A stretch of 64,000 nucleotides of DNA from Hysterangium stoloniferum (GCA_015178975.1 WHVD01000171.1:103563-167562); one strand, 5' to 3'. Shown: positions 20,991-32,327, counted from the stretch's first letter. The notes: generated by a model from the sequence alone, not told the origin. Numbers and translations are program-made.

Positions 20991-22780
20991 CTCCTCCGAG
21001 TGGACCCTCCAACAAGTGTCCAATAGCTCAAACGATTGGGACTGTGATGAAGGCTTGGGAACTGGGGAGCAGAAATCAGATGATGGTTTTGATGATAGAA
21101 AAGGCCTGGGACAGGACTCACCAACAGTAAAGCCATCCCATCTCACAGAGCTCAACAAAAGCCTTCCCATGGAGACACCACTGGGAATTCGTCAACATAA
21201 ACCCCTAGTCCCAGAATGGGGGGCACTGATGAAGTTTCTGAAAATGGAAGGCGATCACGGACACACCATGCTGGACACCTCTCAATGGACCAAGCCAAGG
21301 ACAGATACAATTCCATTTGACCCCAGATGCTCCCTCAAAAATTATGTCATGTGGGGGACAATCGTTATGTTGCGAGATCATTCTGGAACAACAATATCAC
21401 AACAGGGGGGCAGTATAGGGGGTATAGGAGAAGGCACATATGGGATCGTCACCTATGGCCAGCAAGAGTGTGCAAACGTCTACATCACCAGTCTTGCCAA
21501 TGGAACAGTCAAGAGCTGGGTGCAGTGCGTGAGCGTGTAGGTGCGAGTGTGCAGGAGTATGGGTGCGGCACATGGATGTGAGCAGATTGACATGAGGTGA
21601 ACAAGTTCCATCTTGATATTGGAAGGGGTAACGATAGAGTCTTGGGGATCGGTCCTTCCAATGACAAGGAGATGGTATGAGGTCGACAGTCGAGTATGAA
21701 ACAGAGTAAAAGACTGACCTCCAAAACTTGTGGACACATGTGGACACAGGCCGTGTCACCTCATAATGAAGCTTTCACACTGTCTCAACTTCACCTACTC
21801 TTAGCCTCCCCATGGTTAAAGCTTTGCACTGAAATAATCGAAGCTTTGCCTTTCTGACCTTCACAACTTATGGGTTCAGTGCACACTGTTCAACAAGGTG
21901 TGGCTAATGGTTTGGTTCAGCTTGGGTTCAGCCTGTGACGTTTTTCAACAAGGCATCCATGGGTTCAGGTTTGGAAATTCAGCAGATCTTCGATTTCACC
22001 TCCTCCTGGTGCTCTTAGCATTTTAGATGCCTACAAAATGTGCTCATTGCTCGCGGTCAAATTCATGAGTCACATCAATGCCCCTCTGGTTACTCAACAC
22101 CATGCCCCGACAACATTTCACCAACACACATGGACCCTTCCCCCCCCCCCACCCCCTCCACTTTGATTTCATCGGTGGTCGACTAACTGCAAAAGGTCCA
22201 ATAACTCACAGGGCAACATCTAGACTGGATACGCCTGGAGGGAACCGAGGAAAGTGTACACACCCATATTTGGGTTCACTACCACAATTGCACTGAACTC
22301 AGTCGATTTTGTGATTTTTTCTTTTTCCTCTGGACCTGCCCACCTACTCATAGAATTTTTGGACACATTCTAGACCCACCATGGGCTAGACCTTTCAGGA
22401 ACACAGACTGCAACCTACTGTGCATGACAATGGTTAATTTGTGAGATTGCTGTGGAACAACAATATCACAAATGGGGTGGTATGGGGGGTATAGAGTATA
22501 CATCCTAGCCAGGAAGGTTCACAGCATCATGTATACTGCTAGGTCCCATAGACTAGTAGCATGGGAAGATCCTAATCCTGAGTCTTACACTACCTGGCCA
22601 CAGCAAAGCATCATGAACCTCCTCCGGCACTCATTTAAGGAGGAGGTGATTCCAATGGACTCTAATGATAGCCTACCCTCCTAACCCCAAGATGCACTTC
22701 CTAACAAGTTATGTGACAGCCTGTCCACCTACAGGACATCTACTATGAGGAATGCCTCACGTTCCAGAAGGAAACAATGT
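20991..22780. other. Unassigned stretch within copy 2
   Basis: An open frame of 174 codons (21,016-21,540, plus) begins MSNSSNDWDCDEG and has no recognisable domain. The rest (21,541-22,780) has no long frame. A block of about 45 bp ending GGAACAACAATATCACAA occurs at 21,358-21,403 and again at 22,427-22,472. A C-run lies at 22,141-22,150. By position it may be old family B or ORF2-related sequence, but I could not align it. Confidence 0.35.
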
Positions 22781-23066
22781 GGTAGTGTCTAGGAGGCTAT
22801 CAAGTGGTCCATTTACCATTCAAAGGATCTCAGGACTGAAGGAGTGCTCGACTGGGGACTGAAGGAAAAGAATGGATCCATTTTTTTTCCTCTCCCCCCC
22901 CTTTTTCCACATCGACATCTTCCCTTACTGCCCCTAAACCCACCAACCTCTCTTCAAGCACTGAGATCTTGGTACCTTGCAGTTTGGGGGGCTCCACACA
23001 AGACGCCTGGGGGGCAGCCCAGAAACTTTCTGGGACTTCGTATAGCACAGCTCTTTGAACTGGGGG
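22781..23066 (+). pseudogene. ORF2 C-terminal remnant (copy 2)
   Basis: Near 22,965-23,060 it can be read as LGGSTQDAWGAAQKLSGTSY, matching LGGSSQEAWGGVPDALRH of the minus-strand ORF2 piece at 38 kb. Upstream frames are lost. It is cut by LTR-B1 at 23,067. Confidence 0.6.
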
Positions 23067-23690
23067 TGTGAAGAGTGGTGGAAGTTCTAACTGTTCTATA
23101 TACGAAGAATATCGACCGTTTAGGTACAACACGAAGATGTATTGACTAATACAGACCGAACACATATTGACTGTTTAGTTCAATACAGTCGGGTGAAATA
23201 GCTATCTGAAGTAGAATAGGGAGCTAAAATGAATAAGGAGAATTGACTGTAAAGTACAATTCTGAATGACTGCTCGAGTGTTGAAGAGAATAACAAGAGA
23301 GTCAAAAACAGAGTAGCACAGATGTAGTCTGCGCAGATTGAGATAAAGGTTAAGTTTTGACTAATATAGTTCAAAACTCTGATTGCACAGATAGTTAAAG
23401 CCTGTCTGTGATGGTTGAGATGATACCCCAATCACAACTTATAGGACACTAACTGGTGTCTGGGTAAGTCATGGTTGTGGGGTAAAAAGTGTCTGAGTTC
23501 TAACCACTGGTGCTAGAATACATAAGTCTGGCATGTATGTGCCCACAAGAGTCGATGTACCAAATGCATAGGTTGTCAAACTAATTATATGTGTATAATA
23601 AAATAGAGAGAAAGTAGAAATAATAATGGAAATATAGTATGAGCTCATCCAGACTATATTTCCAGAGTATATTTCATCATACCTCTCACA
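23067..23690 (-). repeat. LTR-B1, reverse orientation
   Basis: Complete ends (TGTGAAGAGTGGTGG...CATACCTCTCACA, 624 bp). It abuts a forward LTR-B1 fragment, so no duplication can be scored. Confidence 0.88.
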
Positions 23691-24255
23691 TATTTTCTCT
23701 CTATTTTATTATATGCATATATTTAGTTCGACGACCTATGCATTCAGTACATTAACTCTTATGGGCACATACACGCCAGACCTATGTATTCTAGTGCCGA
23801 TAGTTAGAACTCAGACACTTTTTACCCCGTAACCATGACTTAACTAGACACCCACTTAGTGTCCTGTAAGTTGTGATTGGGGTATCAACTTGACCATCAC
23901 AGACGGGCTTTAACTACCAGCGCAATCATAGTTTCGAACTATACTAGTCAAAACTTGAACTGTTATCTCAATCCGTGTGGACTATATCTGCACTACTCTG
24001 TTTATTTGACTCTCTTGTTATTTCCTTAAACACTCGAGCAGTTGCTCATAATTGGACTCCAAAGTTGATTCTCTTTATTTCATCTTAGCTATCTATTCTA
24101 CTTAGGATAGCTAATCCTCTTAACCATATTGAACTACATAGTCAATACGTGTTTGGCCTGTATTAGACTTAGATAGTCAATACATCGTCGTGTCATACCT
24201 AAATGGTCAATATTCTTTGTATATAGAACAGTTAGAACTTCCACCACTCTTCACA
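23691..24255 (+). repeat. 5'-truncated LTR-B1, forward
   Basis: It begins inside the LTR at TATTTTCTCTCTATTTTATT and ends CCACCACTCTTCACA. It lies head-on to the reverse LTR before it. Confidence 0.85.
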
Positions 24256-24588
24256 CTGTTTTGAACTATATTAGTCAAAACCCAAGCCATTATCCTAATC
24301 CGTGTGGATTACATCTGCACTACTCTGCCCTTACTCGACTCTCTTATTACTTCCTTAATCATTAGAGCGGTCACCCAGAATCATGCTGTAAGGTCAATTC
24401 TCCTTCCAGTCATCTTAGCTATCTATTTGGTACTTAGACAACTAATCCATTCAGTCGTATTGAACTTAGAAAGTCAATACACATTTCAATCTGTATTAGA
24501 CTTAGATAGTCAATACATTGTTGTGTTGTAGCTAAATGGTCAATATTCTTCATATATAGAATGGTTAAAACTTCCATGACTCTTCACA
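24256..24588 (+). repeat. 5'-truncated LTR-B1, 5' LTR of copy 3
   Basis: A second 3'-half LTR directly after the previous one, ending CTTCCATGACTCTTCACA and followed by the leader GTGGTGATCTGGGCC. Confidence 0.82.
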
Positions 24589-24673
24589 GTGGTGATCTGG
24601 GCCAGACCATTCTTTCCCTATGAAGAAAATGTTTTATTTTAAAGTAAAAAGGCCTCTACATTAGCTACACACA

Positions 24674-27121
24674 ATGACCATGGACAAAGAACAAGCTGTG
24701 AAACCTTCAGCAGGATCGAGTGGTTCCTTCCTGCAATGAAGACCCGCTAGTCTCGAACCACCCAGAAATGTTACAATGAGAAAGCCCTTGATGACTTCCC
24801 AGAAACAAACCTCTGTCAGAGGCTCACCCCAAACTGAAGTTGAACTGCCAACAGCCATCTCTCCCAGTCAATTAGAACAATGTTCACACCAGGAACTATC
24901 AAAAACACTGGAAAGAGACCCTTTGCCTACTCATAATAATGACGTGATTTTGGAATTTCCACCATATCAAGTAATGCTTCAATGTGCCTACCATGGACAA
25001 CTGGTCTACAATGAACCTATGAATGACAAGTGGGACATGTATTATGCCTCTCAGATTTCGAAGGAGGAAATAATGGCCATTGCACAGCACTACCAAATGA
25101 GATACCCCACCATGCCTCCATCAATCACAACTTGGTTAAGTAGGTATCACAGGATCCTATCGATGCAAACCCTCTTCACACGATCAAGGACTCTGGGAGA
25201 GGTTACTCAATTGATTCACGAATGGTCTGAGGAGCTCATGATCCTGATGGAGAGAGGAAGAATGGCAACAAAAAAGGAATTGTTTATTCAACTCGTGGAA
25301 ATGCTTAAAGTACATGACAATACATTGCAAATTTTGCATGTACTGATCAGACATCTTCATGCTGTCCCCAAGGTCAACTATCAATACATATACATTTGGA
25401 TCTTGGAACATTTCCCTCAATGAAAGGTCACTGAGATATCCTTTGTGTACTTCAGCCTTCAGTGTAGACTCTTGCATGTCCAGCAAAGACATGACAAAAT
25501 GATAATGGAACTATTAAACAAATTTGATGAGACAATGCAAATACTATTTTCTCCAGTTTCAACGATGGATTTGTTTATATGAGAGCTTAAAGGTTCCTCG
25601 ACACTTGTTTCCTCCAGTTGCTCAACTGCCTGCAGATCCTAGAAGGGTTTCCAACAGATATGAGGATCAAAGTGATGGAATACCTACAGGAAAAGAATAT
25701 CCTGGTCAAAATCTCCCTCCACCAACCACAATTGCATCATCTTCTTAGCATGGCTGAACTGGAAATGGAAGCTTTAAAGGAACAATGAGCAACTCCCAAT
25801 GTAGAAACTCCACATGCCAGAATAACCTTTGACACTCTATCATCCCAAACCCTTTTGATGACTCTCACTGTAATATAGACAGATCAGCCACCAATAAAGG
25901 TTGACTGTCCTTCTCAACTGCATTTGTTGAAGGGATTGCAGGTCAGGTATTCAGTCGAGGATCACAAGACCTGGAAAAAACTCACTGACCCCTGCCTATT
26001 AAATCCAATCCCTTCATTCCACTGTTGGAGAACCAAGCAACTTTTCTGGGGGCCCAGATAGCTCCTATAGTAACCAGAACCAGGAATGTGGGGGGCAAAA
26101 CCCCAGGACCCCTAGACTTCCAAACCACTCCAGCTTTCGAAGCATTGACTTACCTAAGGAGAAGGTGCTTACTCTCAACACAAATGACATCAAGATCAAA
26201 TGGTCTGACCTCCCTGAATATGATGGGAGTCATTCCAAAGCTTTGGAGTACATCCTTGACATCATGGGCCTCTCAAAAACATCAGACTTGATGAGCTCCC
26301 TGTTGGGAGTCGCTCTGCCCAGATGACTCATGGGTAACACAAAAATCTGGTGGAGCACCCTAGACTGTGAGCATCACACTGAATTCAGTCAATCTCATGG
26401 ATCTTTCCTTTGGGGTATCATCAAAGGTTTACTAGGAACCAGGTGGCATGAATCCCTGATGATCAAATGGGAAGAAATGAGGTTTCATCAAGCTCATCAT
26501 GATCGTGAAACTCCAGTGCAGTACATTCCGTGCTGGCTCAAGTTGTATCATTTCTCTACAGTTTCCATCAGGATTGAAAAGAGGAAATGCACCTTTTGAT
26601 TTTGACCCTATCTACAGAATGGCTTTACTTATTGTAAGGACAACCCATCAATGATATAATGGGGTTGCAAACCTATGCCAATAACTTACAGGATGCTCTC
26701 ATTAACACCTGGAATCAGACTCATCAAGAGTGATACCAGTTCCAGAAGCCTAGGGTCATTATCGCTGAACAGGAGGAGTTGGACCCCAGGTACAAAGAAG
26801 AATACTCCAGGGAAATTGACTTTACCAACCATGGTCACATCCTTATCAGAAAAACTGAGAAAAAAACTGTCACTATAAATCTAACTCAATGCAGGGTAAG
26901 AAGCATGGCAAGTTCTTTTTCGAATGAAGCGACAAGAAAAGTATCACTAAGCCTCTGAAGGAGTGCTGGATTTGTGGGAGTTTAGAGCATTTTAAGATCG
27001 ACTGCCCTCATGCAGGCAAGATGTCACATTATGTCTCTATTAACAGATGCTCCACACAGAGCCCAGTTGAAGAGGCTGAGGATCAGAGGGCTTATGAAAT
27101 GGTCTATGGATTAAGCATACA
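24674..27121 (+). pseudogene. gag: gag of family B copy 3
   Basis: The probable start is MTMDKEQAV at 24,674. A frame from 24,776 to 25,423 covers the conserved N-terminal half (FPPYQVMLQCAYHGQLVYNE; TTWLSRYHRILSMQTLFTRS). At the position of the shared TGA in copies 1 and 5 this copy reads CGA. Later frames contain KIKWSDLPEYDG (about 26,200), a capsid-like region, and the knuckle CWICGSLEHFKIDC at about 26,967-27,005, all broken by shifts and stops. The CACTA-like element enters just after the knuckle, at 27,122. Confidence 0.83.
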
Positions 27122-27587
27122 CACTGGAGGCATCCCGGGGTTTTTGGAGTTGGAAAACCTTCAGAAAATCTTGTTATTTGGCCAAATTTTCTAAGTGTTT
27201 TGTGAATTGAAAAACTCTTTGAAAATTCTGAGTTTTAGTAGGTTTTTCTGAGGCCAAAAATTGGATCTGAAAATTCTAAAAATTTGCATCAGGGAATTAT
27301 GAGGAAATATTGTTGGAAATAGCCTATTCTTTATGGATTTTCTGAATAAGAAAACTCTTAGAAAACCCTGTATTTTGTTAGGATTTTTCCACCTAACAAA
27401 ATCCTATGAAAACTGTAATAATGTGCCTAGAGAAATCAATTGAAAACCACATATTTCTACTTAATTTTGCCCCTGAGGGAATTCAGTGAAAACTATGGTT
27501 TTCTGCCTGAAAAAATCTTGAGCCAAGACAAAGTTTTTTTAATGTTTTGTCAAGGGGAAAACCATGATGAAATTTACAATTTAATTA
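27122..27587 (+). repeat. Extra left terminal unit of the CACTA-like element
   Basis: 466 bp that repeat, in direct orientation, the terminal unit starting at 27,588 (CACTGGAGGCACCCC). The outer unit is closer to the right terminus than the inner one is. Confidence 0.8.
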
Positions 27588-28232
27588 CACTGGAGGCACC
27601 CCAAGATTTTTGGAGTTGCAAAACCTTCAAAAAATCTTGCTATTTGGCCAAATTTGCTAAGGATTCTTTGAACTGAAAAACTGTTCGAAAATCTTGAGTT
27701 TTAGTAGGTTTTTCTGAGGACAGAAATTGTATCTGAAAACCCTAAAGATGTTGATCAGGAAATTCTAAGGAAACATTGTTGGAAATAGCCTATTTTCTGT
27801 GGATTTTCTAAATGGGGAAATTCTTAAAAAACCCTGGGTTTTGTTAGGTTTTTCCACCCAACAGAATTCTATGAAAATTGTAATAATTTGCCTAGAGAAA
27901 TCAATTGAAAACAACATATTTCTGCTCAATTTTTCTGCTCAGGGAATTGGGTGAAAACTATAATTTTTTACCAGGAAAATCTTGTGCCAAGACAATGTTT
28001 TGTTAATGTTTTGTCAAGGGGAAAACCCATAATGAAATTGACAATTTAATTATATGGCAAATCATTAAATAATGATAGATTTCAATAAGATTTTCCTTGG
28101 CCACAAACACTATGGAAATTCAAAAAATGTGTTGGTGAAATCTTGAAGAAATTAACAATTTCACATGAGTTTCTTAAAGGTTTTTCAAGATGAGAAACCT
28201 TGAACTGATTTTTCCTGATTGAGCATGATTCA
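27588..28232 (+). repeat. Left terminal inverted repeat (inner copy)
   Basis: About 640 bp matching the reverse complement of 30,388-31,020 along its length, including blocks such as ACTATGGAAATTCAAAAAAT and GAGTTTCTTAAAGG. Confidence 0.8.
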
Positions 28233-28256
28233 CAAATATTTAAGAGGATTGTTTTA

Positions 28257-29033
28257 GATTCAGGTAGATTCTTTTAGATTCAGATAGATTCTTTTAGATT
28301 CAAATAGATTCTTTTAGATTCAGATAGATTCAGATAGATTCAGATAGATTCTTTGAGATTCAGATAGATTCTTTTGGATTCAGATAGATTCTTTTAGGTT
28401 CAGATAGATTCTTTTAGATTCACATAGATTCTTGTAGATTCAGGGAGATTCTTTTAGATTCAGATAGATTCTTTTAGATTCAGATAGATTCTTTTAGATT
28501 CACATCGATTCACATAGATTCACATAGATTCAGATAGATTCAGATAGATTCAGATAGATTCACATAGATTCACATAGATTCAGATAGATTCTTTTAGATT
28601 CTTTTAGATTCACCCTAAACCATAAAAGAATCTATGTGAATCTAAAAGAGTCTATGTGAATCTAAGAGAATCTATGTATCTGAATCTATGTGAATCTATG
28701 TGAATCTATGTGAATCTATGTGAATCTATGTGAATCTCAAACAATCTATCTGAATCTATGTGAATCTAAAAGAATCTAAAAGAATCTAAAAGAATCTAAA
28801 AGAATCTAAAAGAATCTAAAAGAATCTAAAAGAATCTAAAAGAATCTAAAAGAATCTAAAAGAATCTAAAAGAATCTAAAAGAATCTAAAAGAATCTAAA
28901 AGAATCTAAAAGAATCTATCTGAATCTAAAAGAATCTATCTGAATCTAAAAGAATCTATCTGAATCTAAAAGAATCTATCTGAATCTAAAAGAATCTCCC
29001 TGAATCTACAAGAATCTATGTGAATCTAAAAGA
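28257..29033. repeat. Inverted satellite of 10-bp units
   Basis: The left arm (28,257-28,612) is built of AGATTCTTTT, AGATTCAGAT and AGATTCACAT units. The right arm (28,620-29,033) consists of their reverse complements (AAAAGAATCT, ATGTGAATCT, ATCTGAATCT), with a run of at least 15 identical units at 28,774-28,917. The two arms can pair over about 350 bp. Confidence 0.92.
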
Positions 29034-29858
29034 ATTTCTCGCGGGGAGGCGTGCGACTCGCACCACACGTCGTATACTGGCTCGTATCACCCGCACACGT
29101 CGTCGACGCGCCAGTCGTACCAGCACCCGTCGGGCCTGGGGACCACGCTTGCGCTGTCCCCCGCAAATGTGCAGCATGGCAGTCTGTGGAGCAGTATGCG
29201 GACGATGAAAACGGAGATATGAATAGGATGGATGAGTGATCACGTTTCGCCATCGTCTCCTCTGGCCGGCTCCCTTTGGTTATCCCCCCCCCCACTTCTA
29301 TTGCTATCCTCTCCAGCTAGACTTGGAGTTGGATTCCCTTTTTCTTGCTCAGCATATTATATCACACCATCACGCCCACAGCACCTCTCCCTGCCTTGTC
29401 ACCCCGCCCCAGCCAGCACTGTGCCAGCTTTCAAGATTTATACGAGTAAAAAGTATATTCTACTTAATATAACCAATGTCTCATTTATATCCTGCGCCTG
29501 ATGATACTGGTATCGATACTCAACTACCTGTACCTACCCACCATTACCCCAGCCTGCCCCCTGCCGCTGCCGCCATCTTGGATACTGCCTGCCCCAAGCC
29601 CCATTTTCTTGTTCCATGCCATCATCCCCCAGCTTCAAATTCACATGTGATGTGTACCTCCTACTGTATATCAGGTTTGCTGTGGCTTCTTCTTAACATA
29701 GATTATCTATATAATTGATAGTGATGTGTTTTTTTCCTCCCTTTGTCCATGTGCTGTGCATATAGTGTATCATTGTTTGTGGTCATAGAGAAAAGAGGAT
29801 AATAGAAATTTTGGAGGCTTTTTACATAGATTATTATTGTGTGAAGACACTGCTATGA
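29034..29858. other. Core of the CACTA-like element with GC-rich island
   Basis: 29,034-29,240 is strikingly GC- and CpG-rich (many CGTCG, CGCAC) compared with everything around it. 29,241-29,858 is ordinary. Open frames of 60-90 codons exist on both strands of the island but show only Arg/Thr-rich composition, with no recognisable domain. A small frame at 29,476-29,718 (MSHLYPAPDDTGI...) is also unassigned. It could be captured host DNA. Confidence 0.4.
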
Positions 29859-30245
29859 TTTGTGACACTTTTGCGACTTTTTGCAACATGACTTTTTGTG
29901 ATACTTTGCGACTTTGTGCGACACTGTGACTTTGTGCGACTTTGTGACTTTGTGACACTTTGCAACTTTGCAACTTTTCAAAGAGTCACAAAGAATAAGT
30001 CGCAAAGAGTCTAAAAAAGTCGCAAAGAGTCTTAAAAAGTCGCAAAGAGTCTACATGAGTCACAAGGAGTCTATAACAGTCATAACGAGTCTATAAGAGT
30101 CACAAAGAGTCCAAAAGAGTCGCAAAAAGTCCAAAAGAGTCGCAAAAAGTCCAAAAGAGTGCAAAAAGTCTATCAGAGTCGCAAACAGTCACAAATAATC
30201 ACAAAGAGTCTAGAATAGTCGCAAAAAGTCTAAAAGAGTCGCACT
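29859..30245. repeat. Second inverted satellite (AGTCGCAAAG units)
   Basis: The left arm (about 29,859-29,975) reads CTTTGTGCGACT-like units. The right arm (about 29,978-30,245) reads the complementary AGTCGCAAAGAGTCTAAAAG units. Behind it, 30,290-30,400 carries repeated AATATTTGCGAATCGCACT-like motifs. Confidence 0.85.
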
Positions 30246-30387
30246 CTAGCCTCCTGAAAACTTGCAAATCACATTGAATATTCCCAAACACTTGCCAATT
30301 GTAATGAATCACACTGTATCTTTTCAAATATTTGCGAATCGCACTGAATCGCACTGTATCCTTTCGAATATTTGCGAATCGTGCTCA

Positions 30388-31020
30388 ATTGCAAAACATC
30401 GGTTCAGGGTTTCTCACCTTAAAAAACCTCTAAGAAACTCATGGAAAATCATCAATTTCTTCATGATTTCACAAACAGATTTTTTGAATTTCCATAGTGT
30501 TTACGACCAAGGAAAATTTTGTTGAAATATATGATTATTCAATGATTTTATGTATAATTAAATTGTAAATTTCATCATGGTTTTCCCCTTGACAAAACAT
30601 TAAAAAAACTTTGTCTTGGCTCAAGATTTTTTCAGGCAAAAAACCATAGTTTTCACTGAATTCCCTCAGGGGCAAAATTAAGTAGAAATATGTGGTTTTC
30701 AATTGATTTCTCTAGGCACATTATTACAGTTTTCATAGGATTTTGTTAGGTGGAAAAATCCTAACAAAATACAGGGTTTTCTAAGAGTTTTCTTATTCAG
30801 AAAATCCATAAAGAATAGGCTATTTCCAACAATATTTCCTCATAATTCCCTGATGCAAATTTTTAGAATTTTCAGATCCAATTTTTGGCCTTAGAAAAAC
30901 CTACTAAAACTCAGAATTTTCAAAGAGTTTTTCAATTCACAAAACACTTAGAAGATTTGGCCAAATAACAAGATTTTCTGGAGGTTTTCCAACTCCAAAA
31001 ATCTTGGGATGCCCCCAGTG
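30388..31020 (-). repeat. Right terminal inverted repeat of the CACTA-like element
   Basis: About 633 bp, the reverse complement of the left terminal unit, ending GATGCCCCCAGTG. Confidence 0.85.
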
Positions 31021-31853
31021 ACAAGGACAAGTACATAACATTGATGAGGAATCAATTTTCATTTCTGTTTACCTTCCTCGATCAGGGGACAATATCACTT
31101 TAGACACAAGTTTACCTTCAAACAAGAATGAAGTGTCAGAAGTCTGCATCTCCATATTAGACTGTGACTTTCTTGAGAAGGAAGACTGGCTGGATGCTCA
31201 TTGTCAGAACCAGAAAGGTCTGACTGAGACAGACACTTATCATGATCTGAACTTCCTACCATTGAGGAAATTGTCAACAAGGAAGTATCTGTGAATCAAT
31301 CCAAAGAAACAAGTCAGAACTACATTATAGAAGACCCCTCTGAGTTAGAGGGATCAGAGGAGAACTTCCCCTTTGACCCAGGACAGCTACCCACCTTAAT
31401 TCCTTATGAGGATTCAAATTCAGAAGCCTCTAACCTTACCAAAATCAGGCTGGATGCAGGGGCCGACCTTTTCCTAATTTCAGAGGATTTCTATAAGGAA
31501 CTAGAAGATTGCCCCAAGCTCAAACAAGGACTCAAACTGTGCCTCGTTCAGCTTACCAGTAACACTAAAGTCTTAGGATACATCAATGTCCCCATCTCCC
31601 TTGAAGATGAAACCAGTATGCTCCTTAAATTTACAGCTGAAATGTATGTTGTCTGAGGTATGACCGATTCTTCTTGGAGAGGACTTCCATGTGAACTATG
31701 AGATTGGGACACTATGAGATCAGCCATTGGGCTCCAGATTGATTCTCCCAGGAAGAGTGGGGTCTATTCCAGCCAGTTCCTCTAGAGAGCTGCAGCCATT
31801 AACTTTCTCAATTAGCAAGGCTTCCCTTGAGGAACGAGTTAGCGACTCACCTG
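31021..31853 (+). pseudogene. Family B copy 3 protease region
   Basis: It resumes directly after the CACTA-like element with the acidic spacer. A frame at 31,291-31,656 carries IEDPSELEGSEENFPFD and the retropepsin segment IRLDAGADLFLISEDF (DAG in place of DTG). Compared with copy 5, about 200 bp between DSDSEAD and GNSEASN are missing; both edges carry SEA, suggesting deletion at a short repeat. TGA at 31,654 corresponds to CGA in copy 5. Cut by LTR-B3 at 31,854. Confidence 0.82.
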
Positions 31854-32327
31854 TGTGAGGAGTATGCTTTTACCACAGTATCATTGTGGTAAAACACTCC
31901 TTTTATTTTATTTATATTTTACATATTTTATTCATATTTTTCTATCTTTCATATTCTTCGAATATTGCATATTTCATTAGTTCGAAGCATTGTGTATACT
32001 TGTGGGTGCACTCAGCACCAATTAGAACTCAGACACACTTTAACCCAAGAACCACCACTCGTAAGACACAAACTAGGTCTACTACGAGCGGTGATCAGGG
32101 TAACGTGTCAGCTACCACATAGGTAGCATTATCTGAACTACAGAATACTTCTGGCCTCGAACTGTAATAGTCGAGGCCTCCGCTCAAACCATTGCACTTG
32201 TTGACTCCTTTGTCATCTCGTGCTCTTTCTCTCACTTTCTCTTATATTGCACCAAATAGGTCAATATCCTCCTCTTCTACTCATTTCTTCGTATATAGAA
32301 CGGTCTGAACTTCTACCACTCTTCACA
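31854..32327 (+). repeat. Solo LTR-B3 in copy 3
   Basis: 474 bp from TGTGAGGAGTATGC to CCACTCTTCACA. It is flanked by CCTG on both sides (the left flank reads ACCTG, so a fifth base was probably lost on the right). The hairpin TTTTACCACA...TGTGGTAAAA is intact. Confidence 0.88.

Larger units (their letters stand above)
27122..31020. mobile_element. Non-autonomous CACTA-like DNA transposon with 3-bp TSD (ACA)
   Basis: The ends are CACTGGAGGCATCCC on the left and, on the reverse strand of the right end, CACTGGGGGCATCCC. The flanking ACA occurs at 27,119-27,121 and 31,021-31,023. Removing the element and one ACA restores the gag reading seen in other copies (GCATACAAGGACAAGTAC). CACTR termini and a 3-bp duplication are the hallmarks of the CACTA/EnSpm superfamily. 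No transposase frame is present. The interior holds two inverted satellite arrays and a short GC-rich part. It is inserted in old copy 3 DNA but has its own composition. Confidence 0.72.

Noticed and set aside
21016-21540. 174-codon frame as a host gene
   Set aside because: No recognisable domain, no clear promoter, lies inside decayed element DNA; kept only as unassigned sequence.
28620-29033. Regular short repeats as a CRISPR array
   Set aside because: Units are 10 bp, adjacent and without spacers, in a eukaryotic transposon; a satellite.
29016-29295. Arg/Thr-rich frames on both strands as a basic peptide gene
   Set aside because: Composition follows from the GC-rich island; frames are open on both strands at once and lack any motif.
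30001-30245. Repeats of about 20 bp as a CRISPR-like array
   Set aside because: Near-continuous tandem units with no unique spacers and a complementary arm beside them.
27122-31020. hAT or Helitron element
   Set aside because: hAT would give an 8-bp duplication and Helitrons lack inverted termini; the 3-bp ACA and CACTG ends fit CACTA better.
31886-32122. 78-codon frame MVKHSFYFIYILHILF, repeated in several places, as a membrane peptide gene
   Set aside because: It is an AT-rich stretch of LTR-B3, found in every B3 copy and lost in the shortened copy at 42,931.
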